DNA of 64,000 nt from contig JAFYYU010000003.1 in NCBI GenBank assembly GCA_017557425.1, positions 1 through 64,000 on the forward strand, written 5' to 3'. The notes beneath the pieces were generated by a model. The model was not told the origin of the DNA, searched no databases, and saw only the letters and a program-made list of their open reading frames with translations. The DNA comes from Muribaculaceae bacterium (GTDB lineage Bacteria > Bacteroidota > Bacteroidia > Bacteroidales > Muribaculaceae). Position 1 is the first letter of the stretch; every line of letters begins with the position of its first letter. Positions 16,358-28,139 of the stretch are shown one piece after another. A program made the position numbers and the translations under genes.

Positions 16358-17434
16358 TTATGACTCCATCGGACCAAAATAGGTTTCATACAGACTCATG
16401 AGTCCGCCATGAGCGCCCAAACTGTAGCAGGCGACAGTGACTACCAGATAAACCAAGGCTACCAGTACAGGCCGCTTCACGACCTGCCACCATCCTTTAT
16501 CGTGCCACTCCTTGCGGTTGACAACACCCACAATCTCCATGAGCAACCACAGCAGCACCGCCCTATCGACACCTATAAGTATCAGTTTCCATAATTGACG
16601 TCCCATACCCTGCTCAAACAAGTACAGGACTGCACGTCCAAAATAAGCCAAGACCTTTAAAATTAAAAGACTCATCGGCACCGCCATCAGCGTACGCCAT
16701 AGGGTTCCCCACCATCCGTAGCCGAACAACTGCTTGAAATCAATCAGCAACAAAAGCGGGACAATTAACACTATTGCCAGATCTCCCATATATTCTCCAT
16801 TGTAATTCAGTAAGAACAATGAAGCAATGATAAAGATCAACATCATTAGCAAAATAAACTGCGTACCAACAAAAACCTGGATAAAGAAGCCTTGGGGCAG
16901 GGTATGTCGGTAACACTTGGGTGCCTCACGGAACAAGGACCAGATGGGCACAATCAAAAAAGAAAAGGCTAAAAGAATCCACCATTCCATGTGGACATTC
17001 AGCCAATTGTTGACTACATCGACATAATACCTTAGGCCTGTCGATGTAACCACGGGATTGACAACCTCTTCGGGTTTTATCCAATTACTGATTACCAATG
17101 AGGCAATACACACAATCAACAGCATCTTCACTGGCGGGAAACTTACCTGACGCTTGCCGCTGATGTAGTCACGCATCAGATAACCGGGGCGCCAAACGAG
17201 TTGCCACAACGTGTAAGGCAGCGATCGCGTACCCACGCCCCACACGTCCAAGATACCCTGCCAGACACTCTTCCACGTGATGGGGCCATGGACGGCCTTC
17301 TGGCCACAACGCGGGCAATAATTGTTGTCACTCTCCCCACCGCAGTTGCAGCACTCGTGATGGTGGTGACTGTCGTGATAGTCAAACGGATCCTGCTGCC
17401 ACTGGCGAAAACGGTGGTATTTCTCTTTGATCAT
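16358..17434 (-). CDS. DUF3667 membrane protein, copy 2 of a tandem pair
   Basis: 358 residues. A His-rich N-terminus (HDSHHHHE) leads into a zinc-ribbon-like CCNCGG...YCPRCGQK (residues 27-46), then a conserved helix ending VSFPPVKMLL and about six membrane segments, as in DUF3667 proteins. The function of this family is unknown. It is 20 bp downstream of a paralogue (17455-18537) with the same layout and shared motifs (CPxCGQKA, SFPPVKML, LPQGFFIQVF, GYGWWGTLWR), so the pair arose by tandem duplication. The His-rich segment, absent from the paralogue, could bind metal. Confidence 0.8.
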   Translation of the reverse strand: MIKEKYHRFRQWQQDPFDYHDSHHHHECCNCGGESDNNYCPRCGQKAVHGPITWKSVWQGILDVWGVGTRSLPYTLWQLVWRPGYLMRDYISGKRQVSFPPVKMLLIVCIASLVISNWIKPEEVVNPVVTSTGLRYYVDVVNNWLNVHMEWWILLAFSFLIVPIWSLFREAPKCYRHTLPQGFFIQVFVGTQFILLMMLIFIIASLFLLNYNGEYMGDLAIVLIVPLLLLIDFKQLFGYGWWGTLWRTLMAVPMSLLILKVLAYFGRAVLYLFEQGMGRQLWKLILIGVDRAVLLWLLMEIVGVVNRKEWHDKGWWQVVKRPVLVALVYLVVTVACYSLGAHGGLMSLYETYFGPMES

Positions 17435-17454
17435 GGATATATTTCTACTTTATA

Positions 17455-18537
17455 TCAACCAAAATAGAACAGCGTGAGGAGTTTGGAAATTGAGCCCGGT
17501 GCGACTAATTCACCGATGACCACCAGAACCAGCATCACACCCAACATGATGAGCGGATACTTCAACGCCTTGAGCCTTCCTGCAGTGCGCCACGTCCTGC
17601 GGTTGATCATGTCGATGACAAAAATGTACAGCACGATAAACGCGACCACGCACAGGAGCCTGACAAAAAGCATGGGTATCGAGAGGTCCCCTCCCAATAC
17701 CAACCGGTCGCATATAACAGAGGTGAAAATCAGCACGGCCAGTATCATATAAGCCAACTGAAAAGACACCACCAAGCGCCACAGCGTTCCCCACCAGCCG
17801 TAGCCGAACAGCGACTTGTAGTCAACATAGACCATCACCGGCAACATCACGGCAAATGAGATGGTAAATGCGAGTTCCAAGCCTGCACCGCACAGTCTGA
17901 AAATGGCCGATAAGACAAACAGCCACAGGTAAAATTGAACGCACAAGAACACCTGGATGAAAAAGCCCTGCGGCAGCGTGTGAAGCGTGTTGCGCGGAGC
18001 GTGGCGAAAAACGAACCACGTGGGGACAATCAAGGATGAGAGCAAGAACAATAACGCCCATTCGGGGTGCGAAACGATCCAATACACCACATTATCTATA
18101 AAACCGACAGCGCCCGATGCCGCGCTCTCGGCTTTCTCCTCATCAAACAAGTCGTTCCAGAACTCGGGGTAAATCAACCGACCGATGAAATAGAGGCTGA
18201 TGGCCACGATGACCAGCATCTTGACGGGCGGGAAGCTCACCTGCCACTTGCCGTTGATATAGTCACTGATGAAACTGCCGGGGCGCACTATCAGGTTCCA
18301 CAACGACCTGACCAGGGAACGCGACCCCAGGCCCCACACGTCCATTACGCCGCTGCGCACGGTGGTCCAAGTGATGCGGCCAGCGGTGGCCTTTTGCCCG
18401 CAAGCGGGGCAGAAGTTGCCCTGATACTCATGCCCGCAATTCACACAGGAACGCGTCTCGTCCCCGATTTCATAGCTGCCTGCCCGCGGATGATGAATCA
18501 GCACGAGCAATTCATTGATTACATCACTCAAGCTCAT
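17455..18537 (-). CDS. DUF3667 membrane protein, copy 1 of a tandem pair
   Basis: 360 residues with an N-terminal zinc ribbon (CVNCG...FCPACGQK, about 31-52) and six or so membrane segments. It shares SFPPVKML, LPQGFFIQVF and GYGWWGTLWR with the downstream copy. Its ATG lies inside the 3' end of the upstream DUF308-like gene (overlap 14 bp), so translation of the two is probably coupled. Function unknown; the ribbon may be a regulatory or protein-binding module on the cytoplasmic side. Confidence 0.8.
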   Translation of the reverse strand: MSLSDVINELLVLIHHPRAGSYEIGDETRSCVNCGHEYQGNFCPACGQKATAGRITWTTVRSGVMDVWGLGSRSLVRSLWNLIVRPGSFISDYINGKWQVSFPPVKMLVIVAISLYFIGRLIYPEFWNDLFDEEKAESAASGAVGFIDNVVYWIVSHPEWALLFLLSSLIVPTWFVFRHAPRNTLHTLPQGFFIQVFLCVQFYLWLFVLSAIFRLCGAGLELAFTISFAVMLPVMVYVDYKSLFGYGWWGTLWRLVVSFQLAYMILAVLIFTSVICDRLVLGGDLSIPMLFVRLLCVVAFIVLYIFVIDMINRRTWRTAGRLKALKYPLIMLGVMLVLVVIGELVAPGSISKLLTLFYFG

Positions 18538-19147
18538 TGTCCTGGACTATTGTTTCGGCAGCCGAATCATCGGCGACCGGTGCCGACTCGACGGCAGGTT
18601 GTGTGACAGCGCGGCGCACCTTACGCTCGGCCAGATATTCCTGCAGGCTGGTGAAATTGAACAGCAGCAGGCAGATGCCAGTCAACAGCACCACCGTGGA
18701 CACGCTGGAGCGCAGAGCGGGCAGCGCCAACGAGAGGACACCACACAAGATGACGGCAAGCGGACAAATGTGATACCACCCCTTGACTTTCATGCTATTG
18801 CGAGACAGCAACAGAAAGATGACATGGAACAGGCCCAACACGAGCAGCAACACGCCCATGAGCAGTTGCAGAATGCCGTCAAACAAATGGGCCTTAATGA
18901 TCATCACCAACCCGAAGCACAGACCGCCTACAGCGGGCAGCACGCCCAAATAATCAGTACTGGTGCGGGCATCGGCGTGACGCACGGCCACCATGATGAG
19001 ATACACCACCGCCGGCAACAGGAACACGGCACCCATCACACGAGCGCCCCATACCAGGATATTAGGTACATGGTGAAACACAATCAGAATAATGCCGGCA
19101 AGTAGCAATATCACATTAGTGAGCAAGTTTATACTGACTTTTTTCAT
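18524..19147 (-). CDS. DUF308/HdeD-like small membrane protein
   Basis: 207 residues with six hydrophobic helices arranged in pairs and a short charged C-terminal tail, the appearance of the HdeD/DUF308 group, some of which are linked to acid or stress tolerance. Assignment rests on topology and helix-pair repeats, not on a diagnostic motif. It heads a three-gene minus-strand operon with the two DUF3667 genes. A TATTTTTG box at 19190-19197 (minus strand) drives it, divergent from the lipid kinase. Confidence 0.65.
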   Translation of the reverse strand: MKKVSINLLTNVILLLAGIILIVFHHVPNILVWGARVMGAVFLLPAVVYLIMVAVRHADARTSTDYLGVLPAVGGLCFGLVMIIKAHLFDGILQLLMGVLLLVLGLFHVIFLLLSRNSMKVKGWYHICPLAVILCGVLSLALPALRSSVSTVVLLTGICLLLFNFTSLQEYLAERKVRRAVTQPAVESAPVADDSAAETIVQDNELE

Positions 19148-19189
19148 TAGTCTTGGTACTAAAAAAACGACTTGTTAATATTTTTTCCA

Positions 19190-19250
19190 CAAAAATAACT
19201 CAAAATAGACGTTCAATCCAAATAAAACCCGTAAAAAAGTATTATCTTTG
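19190..19250. promoter_or_regulatory. Divergent promoters between the DUF308-like gene and the lipid kinase
   Basis: The minus-strand -7 box TATTTTTG is at 19190-19197 and the plus-strand box TATCTTTG at 19243-19250. The plus-strand box ends only 6 bp before the kinase ATG, predicting a nearly leaderless mRNA. Confidence 0.6.
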
Positions 19251-19256
19251 CAGGGA

Positions 19257-20162
19257 ATGGAAGAGAAACGCAGGCATATAGTCGCCATCATCAACCCTGT
19301 GTCAGGCATCGGCAGAAAGGACAAGATTCCTCGCCTCATCGATACAGCAGTAGACCATGACCGCTATGATGTGAGCATCATAGCAACCGAATACCCTGGA
19401 CATGCCCGTGAAATAGCAGCGCAAGCGGTGAGAGACGGTGTTGACATCGTTGTCGCCATCGGTGGCGACGGCACGGTCAACGAGGTGGGCAGTGCCTTGT
19501 GCGGCTCAGATACCACCCTTGCCATCGTACCTAACGGATCAGGGAATGGGTTGGCACGCCACCTGCGCATCCCGATGAACGCGAGCCGCGCCCTGCATTT
19601 AATCAATGACGGTGTGAAAGGAAAGTTTGACTACTGCACCGTTAACGGCAAACCTTTCTTTTGTGTTTGCGGGATGGGGTTTGACGCGGCCGTCAGCAAC
19701 AAGTTCGCCAACGAGGGCACACGCGGCTTCATCACCTATATCAAGACAACCCTCACCGAGTATCTCAACTACAAGCCCCAGGCCTACAAGATTGATATCG
19801 ATGAGCAGAGCATGACCGACAAAGCCTTTGTCATCGCGTGCTGTAATGCGGCCCAATATGGCAACAACGCCTATATCGCCCCCCGCGCGACGATGCAGGA
19901 CGGACTCATTGACGTGACCGTGATGCATCCCTTCAACCCTGCTGCCAGCCCGCTGATCGGAGCCAGATTATTTCTGCGGCAACTCAATTACGACAACCAC
20001 GTGAGTATCTATCGAGGCAAACGTGTGGTCATCGAGCGTCGACACGACGATGTCATCCACATCGACGGCGATCCTGTCATGATGCCTGCTCGCATAGCGA
20101 TCGAGAATGTAGCGGCCGGCATCAACATCCTGGTGCCGCGCACGCTGCCCGATGATGTGTGA
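19257..20162 (+). CDS. Diacylglycerol/lipid kinase family protein (YegS/DgkB-like)
   Basis: 301 residues. INPVSGIGRKDKI near residue 14, IGGDGTVNEV near 68 (nucleotide-binding GGDGT) and NGSGNGLARHL near 94 are the kinase signature, followed by the C-terminal beta-sandwich with HIDGDP. Members phosphorylate diacylglycerol or related lipids at the membrane. The ATG at 19257 is used because the upstream in-frame TTG at 19248 lies inside the promoter. Followed by the glycogen operon after 56 bp. Confidence 0.9.
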   Translation: MEEKRRHIVAIINPVSGIGRKDKIPRLIDTAVDHDRYDVSIIATEYPGHAREIAAQAVRDGVDIVVAIGGDGTVNEVGSALCGSDTTLAIVPNGSGNGLARHLRIPMNASRALHLINDGVKGKFDYCTVNGKPFFCVCGMGFDAAVSNKFANEGTRGFITYIKTTLTEYLNYKPQAYKIDIDEQSMTDKAFVIACCNAAQYGNNAYIAPRATMQDGLIDVTVMHPFNPAASPLIGARLFLRQLNYDNHVSIYRGKRVVIERRHDDVIHIDGDPVMMPARIAIENVAAGINILVPRTLPDDV

Positions 20163-20218
20163 AAAGAGCCTCCTGAACATTAACCGAAACAATATAATAA
20201 CTAAACAATCAAACAATA

Positions 20219-22177
20219 ATGAGTTATCTGAAATTTGATAAAAACCTGATGATCAATCTGGAGCAGTCCCTGCCCAAGGAGATGCTGCGCACCAATCAGT
20301 CGGGGGCCTATCACTGCACCACCATCGTGGGCTGTAACACCCGCAAGCAGCATGGCCTGTTGGTCATCCCGGTGCCCGAGCTCGACGACAACAACCACGT
20401 GTTGTTGTCCACACTCGACGAGACCGTCATCCAGCATGGGGCACCCTTCAACCTGGGCCTGCACCGCTACAAGGGTGACACCTACAGTCCCAACGGCCAC
20501 AAGTACATCCGAGAGTATGACTGCGAGCGCGTGCCCACCACTACCTACCGCGTGGGCGGCGTGATCCTGAAAAAGGAGAAGATTTTCATCACCCACGAGA
20601 ACCGCATCCTCATCCGCTACACGCTGGTGGATGCCCACTCGGCGACGACGCTGCAGTTCCGGCCCTTCCTGGCCTTCCGCAACGCCAACGACCTGTGTGT
20701 CGAGAATGCTGTCGCCAGCCGCGACTACCAGGAAGTGTCCAACGGCATCGCCACCTGTATGTACAACGGCTACCCCACCCTGTACATGCAGATGAACCAT
20801 AAGCCCCGTTTCGTGTTTGACCCGCACTGGTACAAAAACATCGAGTACACCAAGGACCAAGAGCGCGGCATTCCTTACAGCGAGGACTTGTATGTGCCCG
20901 GCTACTTCGAGGTCGAAATCAAAAAGGGCGAGCCCCTCATTTTCTCGGCCGGTGTCGAGGAAGTCAACACCCGCACCCTGACCAAGATGTACGAGGACGA
21001 GATGAAGACACGCACACCGCGCACGAGCTTCTATAACTGCATGAAGAACAGCGCCAAGCAGTTCTATATCACCAACAAGGAAGGTCACTACCTGCTGGCC
21101 GGCTATCCCTGGTTCAAGATCCGCGCCCGCGACGAGTTCATCGCTCTACCGGGCTGCACCCTGTCGGTACACCACCGCCAGGATTTCGAGCTCATCATGG
21201 ACACCGCCCAGCGTGCCCTCAACGACTGGATGCGCGACGGCACCCTCGACAAGCACCTTGATGGCCTGGAGTTGCCCGATGTGCCCCTGTGGGCCATCTG
21301 GGCAGTGCAGCGCTATGCCCATGACCTGAATGCCGATGCAGCACGCGAGCGCTACGGGCAACTGGTCAAGGACATCATCACCTTTATTGCCGACGGCCAT
21401 CACCCCAATCTCAAACTTGAGACTAACGGCCTTGTCACAACCGATGGAACCAAGCGTCCCGTCTCCTGGATGAACAGCACGCACCCCGACGGCACCCCGC
21501 TGATTCCCCGCACAGGCTATCTGGTGGAATTCAACGCCCTGTGGTACAATGCCCTCAGGTTTGCGGTGGAAGAACTCTTCGCCGAGCGTGACGAGGAAAA
21601 GGAATTTGTAGAGCGTTGCAACGCCATCGCCGACAAATGCAAACCCGCCTTCATCGAGACGTTCATGACCGACTACGGTTACCTGTACGACTATGTGAAC
21701 GGCAGTTACACCGACCTGAGCGTGCGGCCTAACATGATTATCGCCGCCGCCACAGACTACAGTCCCCTGGACCGCCGTCAGCGCAAACGCATCCTCGACA
21801 TCACGACACGCGAGTTGCTGACGCCCAAGGGATTGCGCACCCTGAGCCCCAACAGTTACGGCTACATTCCCTGGTATCTGGGCACCCCCGAGGAGCGACA
21901 GATGGCTTACTACGCCGGCAGTGCACGCCCCTGGCTGATGGACTTCTACAGCAAGGCCTACATCCGCGTCTTCGGCCTGAACAGCATTTCCTTCATCGAG
22001 AGGATGATGATCGGCTTTGAGGACGAGATGAAAGAGGGCTGCATCGGCTCGCTGAGCGAACTCTACGACGGCAATCCTCCCTTCACAGGCCGTGGCGCCG
22101 TGAGCTTCGCCCCCAACGTGGGCGGCATCCTGCGCGTGCTGCGCACTTTCAAGAACCTTCACATCATTGACGAATAA
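20219..22177 (+). CDS. Glycogen debranching enzyme, amylo-alpha-1,6-glucosidase (GH133)
   Basis: 652 residues: an N-terminal beta-sandwich (about 1-260, with the opening NQSGAYHCTTIVGCNTRKQHGLLV typical of GDE_N) and a C-terminal (alpha/alpha)6 barrel (about 290-640) with GYPWFKIRARDEFIALPG, where Asp in the GRD/ARD position is a catalytic carboxylate. It hydrolyses alpha-1,6-linked glucose at branch points. The next two genes (14 and 49 bp spacers) encode a GT4 synthase and a GH57 amylase, so the three form a storage-glycogen turnover operon. Confidence 0.92.
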   Translation: MSYLKFDKNLMINLEQSLPKEMLRTNQSGAYHCTTIVGCNTRKQHGLLVIPVPELDDNNHVLLSTLDETVIQHGAPFNLGLHRYKGDTYSPNGHKYIREYDCERVPTTTYRVGGVILKKEKIFITHENRILIRYTLVDAHSATTLQFRPFLAFRNANDLCVENAVASRDYQEVSNGIATCMYNGYPTLYMQMNHKPRFVFDPHWYKNIEYTKDQERGIPYSEDLYVPGYFEVEIKKGEPLIFSAGVEEVNTRTLTKMYEDEMKTRTPRTSFYNCMKNSAKQFYITNKEGHYLLAGYPWFKIRARDEFIALPGCTLSVHHRQDFELIMDTAQRALNDWMRDGTLDKHLDGLELPDVPLWAIWAVQRYAHDLNADAARERYGQLVKDIITFIADGHHPNLKLETNGLVTTDGTKRPVSWMNSTHPDGTPLIPRTGYLVEFNALWYNALRFAVEELFAERDEEKEFVERCNAIADKCKPAFIETFMTDYGYLYDYVNGSYTDLSVRPNMIIAAATDYSPLDRRQRKRILDITTRELLTPKGLRTLSPNSYGYIPWYLGTPEERQMAYYAGSARPWLMDFYSKAYIRVFGLNSISFIERMMIGFEDEMKEGCIGSLSELYDGNPPFTGRGAVSFAPNVGGILRVLRTFKNLHIIDE

Positions 22178-22191
22178 ACCTATCAAGAGAT

Positions 22192-23454
22192 ATGAAAGCA
22201 TTAATGTTTGGCTGGGAGTTCCCTCCCCATATCCTGGGAGGACTGGGAACAGCAAGTTACGGACTCACCAAGGGCATGTGGCAGAACGGCGACATGGACA
22301 TCACCTTTGTCATCCCCAAGCCATGGGGTGACGAGCCCAAGGATTTTGCCAATATCATCGGTGCCAACAACACGCCGGTAGCATGGCGCGACGTGAACTG
22401 GGACTATGTGCAGAGCCGCATCGGCAATGTAATGGATCCGCAGATGTACTTTAACCTGCGCGACCATATCTACGGCGACTTCAACTACATGAGCACCAAC
22501 GACCTGGGCTGCATCGAATTCTCGGGACGCTACCCTGACAATCTGCTCGAGGAAATCAACAACTACAGCATCGTGGCAGGCGTCATCGCACGCACGGTGG
22601 GCTGTGACATCATCCACAGCCACGACTGGCTCACCTATCCCGCCGGCATCCATGCCAAGCAGGTGACAGGCAAGCCTCTGGTCATCCACGTGCATGCCAC
22701 CGACTTTGACCGCTCCCGCGGCAATGTCAACCCCACGGTGTTCAGCATCGAGAAAGACGGCATGAACCATGCCGATCACATCATCACCGTGAGCAACCTC
22801 ACGCGCCGCACCGTTATCGAGAAATACGGCATCAGCCCCGACAAGGTAACCACCGTGCACAACGCCGTGGAACCCCTGAACGAGGAATTGCTCAACCTGG
22901 AGGCCCCTCCAGGCAAGACGAGCAAGGTCATCACCTTCCTGGGGCGCATCACGATGCAGAAAGGCCCCGAATACTTCGTCGAGGCCGCTGCACAGGTGCT
23001 GCACAAGGTCAATGACGCCCAATTTGTCATGGCAGGCAGTGGCGACATGATGGACAAGATGATCCGCCTTGCCGCCAAGCGCAATATCGCCGACCGCTTC
23101 CACTTCACCGGCTTCCTTAAGGGCAAGCAGGTGTACGAAATGCTTGCCGCCAGTGACGTGTACATCATGCCGTCGGTAAGCGAGCCGTTCGGCATTTCTC
23201 CGCTGGAGGCGATGCAGATGGGTGTGCCGTCGATTATCAGCAAGCAGAGCGGCTGTGCCGAAATTCTGGACAACGTCATTAAGATCGACTACTGGGACAC
23301 CAATGCCATGGCCGACGCCATCTACAGCATCATCAAGTATCCCGCGATGTTCAACGAGTTGCGTGAGCAGGGACTTGCCGAGGTCAACCAGATCACCTGG
23401 GACAAGGCCGGCGCCAAGGTCATCAACATCTACCGCAACCTCATCAACCGCTAA
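22192..23454 (+). CDS. GT4 glycosyltransferase, glycogen synthase-like
   Basis: 420 residues with a GT-B fold: the opening FGWEFPPHILGGLGTASYGL binds the acceptor/donor end, HSHDWLTYPAG lies near residue 142, and the donor motif EPFGISPLEAM (ExxxxxxxE) near 330. This type is found beside GH57 and debranching genes in Bacteroidales and is annotated as glycogen or starch synthase. The exact donor (ADP- or UDP-glucose) is not determined. Separated from the upstream gene by 14 bp. Confidence 0.88.
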   Translation: MKALMFGWEFPPHILGGLGTASYGLTKGMWQNGDMDITFVIPKPWGDEPKDFANIIGANNTPVAWRDVNWDYVQSRIGNVMDPQMYFNLRDHIYGDFNYMSTNDLGCIEFSGRYPDNLLEEINNYSIVAGVIARTVGCDIIHSHDWLTYPAGIHAKQVTGKPLVIHVHATDFDRSRGNVNPTVFSIEKDGMNHADHIITVSNLTRRTVIEKYGISPDKVTTVHNAVEPLNEELLNLEAPPGKTSKVITFLGRITMQKGPEYFVEAAAQVLHKVNDAQFVMAGSGDMMDKMIRLAAKRNIADRFHFTGFLKGKQVYEMLAASDVYIMPSVSEPFGISPLEAMQMGVPSIISKQSGCAEILDNVIKIDYWDTNAMADAIYSIIKYPAMFNELREQGLAEVNQITWDKAGAKVINIYRNLINR

Positions 23455-23460
23455 TGGAAA

Positions 23461-23503
23461 TCAACTAAAAACTTAAAACTGACTACTAAAAACTGAATAA
23501 TAT
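23461..23503 (+). repeat. AAACTTAAAACT-type A-rich linker
   Basis: Iterated ACTAAAAACTTAAAACT-like units lie between the GT4 stop and the GH57 ATG. Similar linkers precede the genes at 51443 and 55426. Confidence 0.5.
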
Positions 23504-25054
23504 ATGAAAGCGATTTGTTTTTATTTCCAGATTCATCAGCCGTTCCGCCTGAAACATTACCGTTTCTTTGACATCGGCAACGACCACTACTATTATGATG
23601 ACTTTGCCGACGACGACATCATCACGCGCATCGCTCAGCGGTCCTATCTGCCCGCCAACCAGATGCTGCTCGACATGATCAAGGAGAACGGCAAGAAGTT
23701 CAAGGTGGCTTTCTCCATCAGCGGCACCGCCCTGGAGCAATTGGAACAGTACGTACCCGAGTTCATCGATTCGATGAAGGAACTTGCGGCAACCGGTTGT
23801 GTAGAGTTCCTGAGCGAGACCTATGCACACAGCCTGTCATCCCTGTATGACCCCGACGAGTTCGTCGCCCAGGTCAAGGCCCACGACCAGAAAATCTATC
23901 AGCTGTTTGGCCAGAAACCCAAGGTGTTCCGCAACACCGAGTTGATCTATGATGACGACATCGCCTCGATGGTATATGCCATGGGCTTCAAAGCCGCCAT
24001 CACGGCCGACGCCAAGCACGTGCTGGGTTGGCGTTCGCCCAACTTCCTGTACAGCAGTGCCTCGGCGCCTAAGCTCAAACTGATGTTGAAGAACGGCAAA
24101 CTGAGCGATGACATCTCGTTCCGCTTCAGTAATCCCGAGTGGGCATCCTATCCCCTCACGGCCGACAAGTACATCAACTGGATCAACGAACTGCCGCAAG
24201 AGGAGCAATTGGTCAACCTGTTCATGAACTATGACGCCTTCGGAGAGCTGCAACCTCGCGAGAGCGGCATCTTTGAGTTCATCAAGGCCCTGCCCCGCTT
24301 TGCCGCCGAGCACGACATCCAGTTCTGGACCCCGAGCGAGGTGGTTTCTAAGTTCAAACCCGTTGCCGAACTTGCCGTGCCCTACCCCATGTCCTGGACC
24401 GACGAGGCCCGCGACACCAGCGCATGGCTGGGCAACACCCTGCAGCAGGAGGCCGCCAAGAAGTTGTACTCCATCGGTGAGCGCGTGCGTCTGTGCACCG
24501 ACCGCCGCATCAAGCAGGACTGGAACTACCTGCAGGCCAGCGACCACTTCTTCTACATGTCCACCAAGCACAACGACGATGGCTCGGTACACAGCCACTA
24601 CAGCCCCTACGACTCACCCTATACGGCGTTCACCAACTACATGAACGTGCTGAGCGACTTCATGACGCGTGTCGAGGAGCAGTACCCTGCCAGCATCGAC
24701 AACGAGGAGCTGAACTCGCTGCTGCTGACTATCCGCAATCAGGAGCAGGAAATCGAGAGGCTGCACCGCGAGGTGGAGATGATGCGCAACAACATCGTCA
24801 ATGACACCACTGGCGATTTCCCCATCGATGAGACGGAACCCGCACCAGTAGTAGAGGAGCCCGCTCCCAAAGAGGAGAAGAAGCCCGCCGCACCCAAGAA
24901 GAAAGCTCCCGCAAAGAAGGAAGCACCTGCCAAGAAGGAAACGGCTAAAAAAGCGCCCGCAAAAAAAGCGCCCGCAAAGAAGGAAACGCCCAAAAAGGCA
25001 CCTGCAGCTAAAAAGCCTGCTGCCAAGAAACCTGCTGCTAAGAAGGCAAAATAA
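23504..25054 (+). CDS. GH57 alpha-amylase-like glycogen hydrolase with histone H1-like tail
   Basis: 516 residues. Residues 1-400 are a GH57 catalytic domain: HQPFR at 10-14, the nucleophile motif NTELIY near 148 and the acid/base block MNYDAFGE near 245. GH57 enzymes cleave or transfer alpha-1,4 (or form alpha-1,6) glucan links. Residues 405-435 are a short coiled coil (IRNQEQEIERLHREVEMM). After an acidic linker, the last 60 residues consist almost only of Lys, Ala, Pro, Glu and Thr in repeats such as APAKKEAPAKKE and PAAKKPAAKKAK, like histone H1 C-termini. It is the third gene of the glycogen operon and is followed by a terminator. Confidence 0.9.
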   Translation: MKAICFYFQIHQPFRLKHYRFFDIGNDHYYYDDFADDDIITRIAQRSYLPANQMLLDMIKENGKKFKVAFSISGTALEQLEQYVPEFIDSMKELAATGCVEFLSETYAHSLSSLYDPDEFVAQVKAHDQKIYQLFGQKPKVFRNTELIYDDDIASMVYAMGFKAAITADAKHVLGWRSPNFLYSSASAPKLKLMLKNGKLSDDISFRFSNPEWASYPLTADKYINWINELPQEEQLVNLFMNYDAFGELQPRESGIFEFIKALPRFAAEHDIQFWTPSEVVSKFKPVAELAVPYPMSWTDEARDTSAWLGNTLQQEAAKKLYSIGERVRLCTDRRIKQDWNYLQASDHFFYMSTKHNDDGSVHSHYSPYDSPYTAFTNYMNVLSDFMTRVEEQYPASIDNEELNSLLLTIRNQEQEIERLHREVEMMRNNIVNDTTGDFPIDETEPAPVVEEPAPKEEKKPAAPKKKAPAKKEAPAKKETAKKAPAKKAPAKKETPKKAPAAKKPAAKKPAAKKAK

Positions 25055-25086
25055 CCTTTGAATCGACGGCAAGTGTGACAACATGA

Positions 25087-25132
25087 AACCCGGCGACAGC
25101 CTTATAGAAACGGGCTGTCGTCGGGTTATTAC
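25087..25132 (+). terminator. Terminator of the glycogen operon
   Basis: AACCCG-G-CGACAGCC pairs with GGCTGTCG-T-CGGGTT, followed by a short T tract. Confidence 0.75.
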
Positions 25133-25279
25133 GTCAAAGAGTCGTCACATCACCGCCAAATCATCATAAGCATCGGTGTTTTTCTTGCAATTTGTCACAA
25201 TCGGAGGAAAAATGGGCAGTGTTAATAAAATAATGTGTTTTTTAAGCGATAAAATACGGATAATTTGGGCTAAAATGAC

Positions 25280-25287
25280 TACCTTTG
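25280..25287 (+). promoter_or_regulatory. -7 box of ppdK
   Basis: TACCTTTG, 63 bp before the ATG; no TTG at the expected distance upstream. The stretch from 25133 to this box holds no other feature that I can see. Confidence 0.5.
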
Positions 25288-25350
25288 CACCGCAAAATGA
25301 ATTCTCATAAATATTTACAAAATATTCAAAACAAAAGAAAAGTTAAGTAA

Positions 25351-28068
<2,718 letters not shown>

Positions 28069-28087
28069 TCAAAAAAACATCGACAAT

Positions 28088-28124
28088 AAAAGCGGTGGAG
28101 TGTGATGCTCCACCGCTTTTGTTG
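28088..28124. terminator. Bidirectional terminator between ppdK and the TlpA-like gene
   Basis: A perfect 13-bp stem (AAAAGCGGTGGAG with CTCCACCGCTTTT) with T-runs on both strands serves the converging genes. Confidence 0.9.
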
Positions 28125-28139
28125 TATTGTCTAACTCTG

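Noticed and set aside
25133-25279. A riboswitch or small RNA ahead of ppdK
   Set aside because: No recognised riboswitch core or paired helices beyond weak A/T-rich pairing; the promoter itself is at its end.
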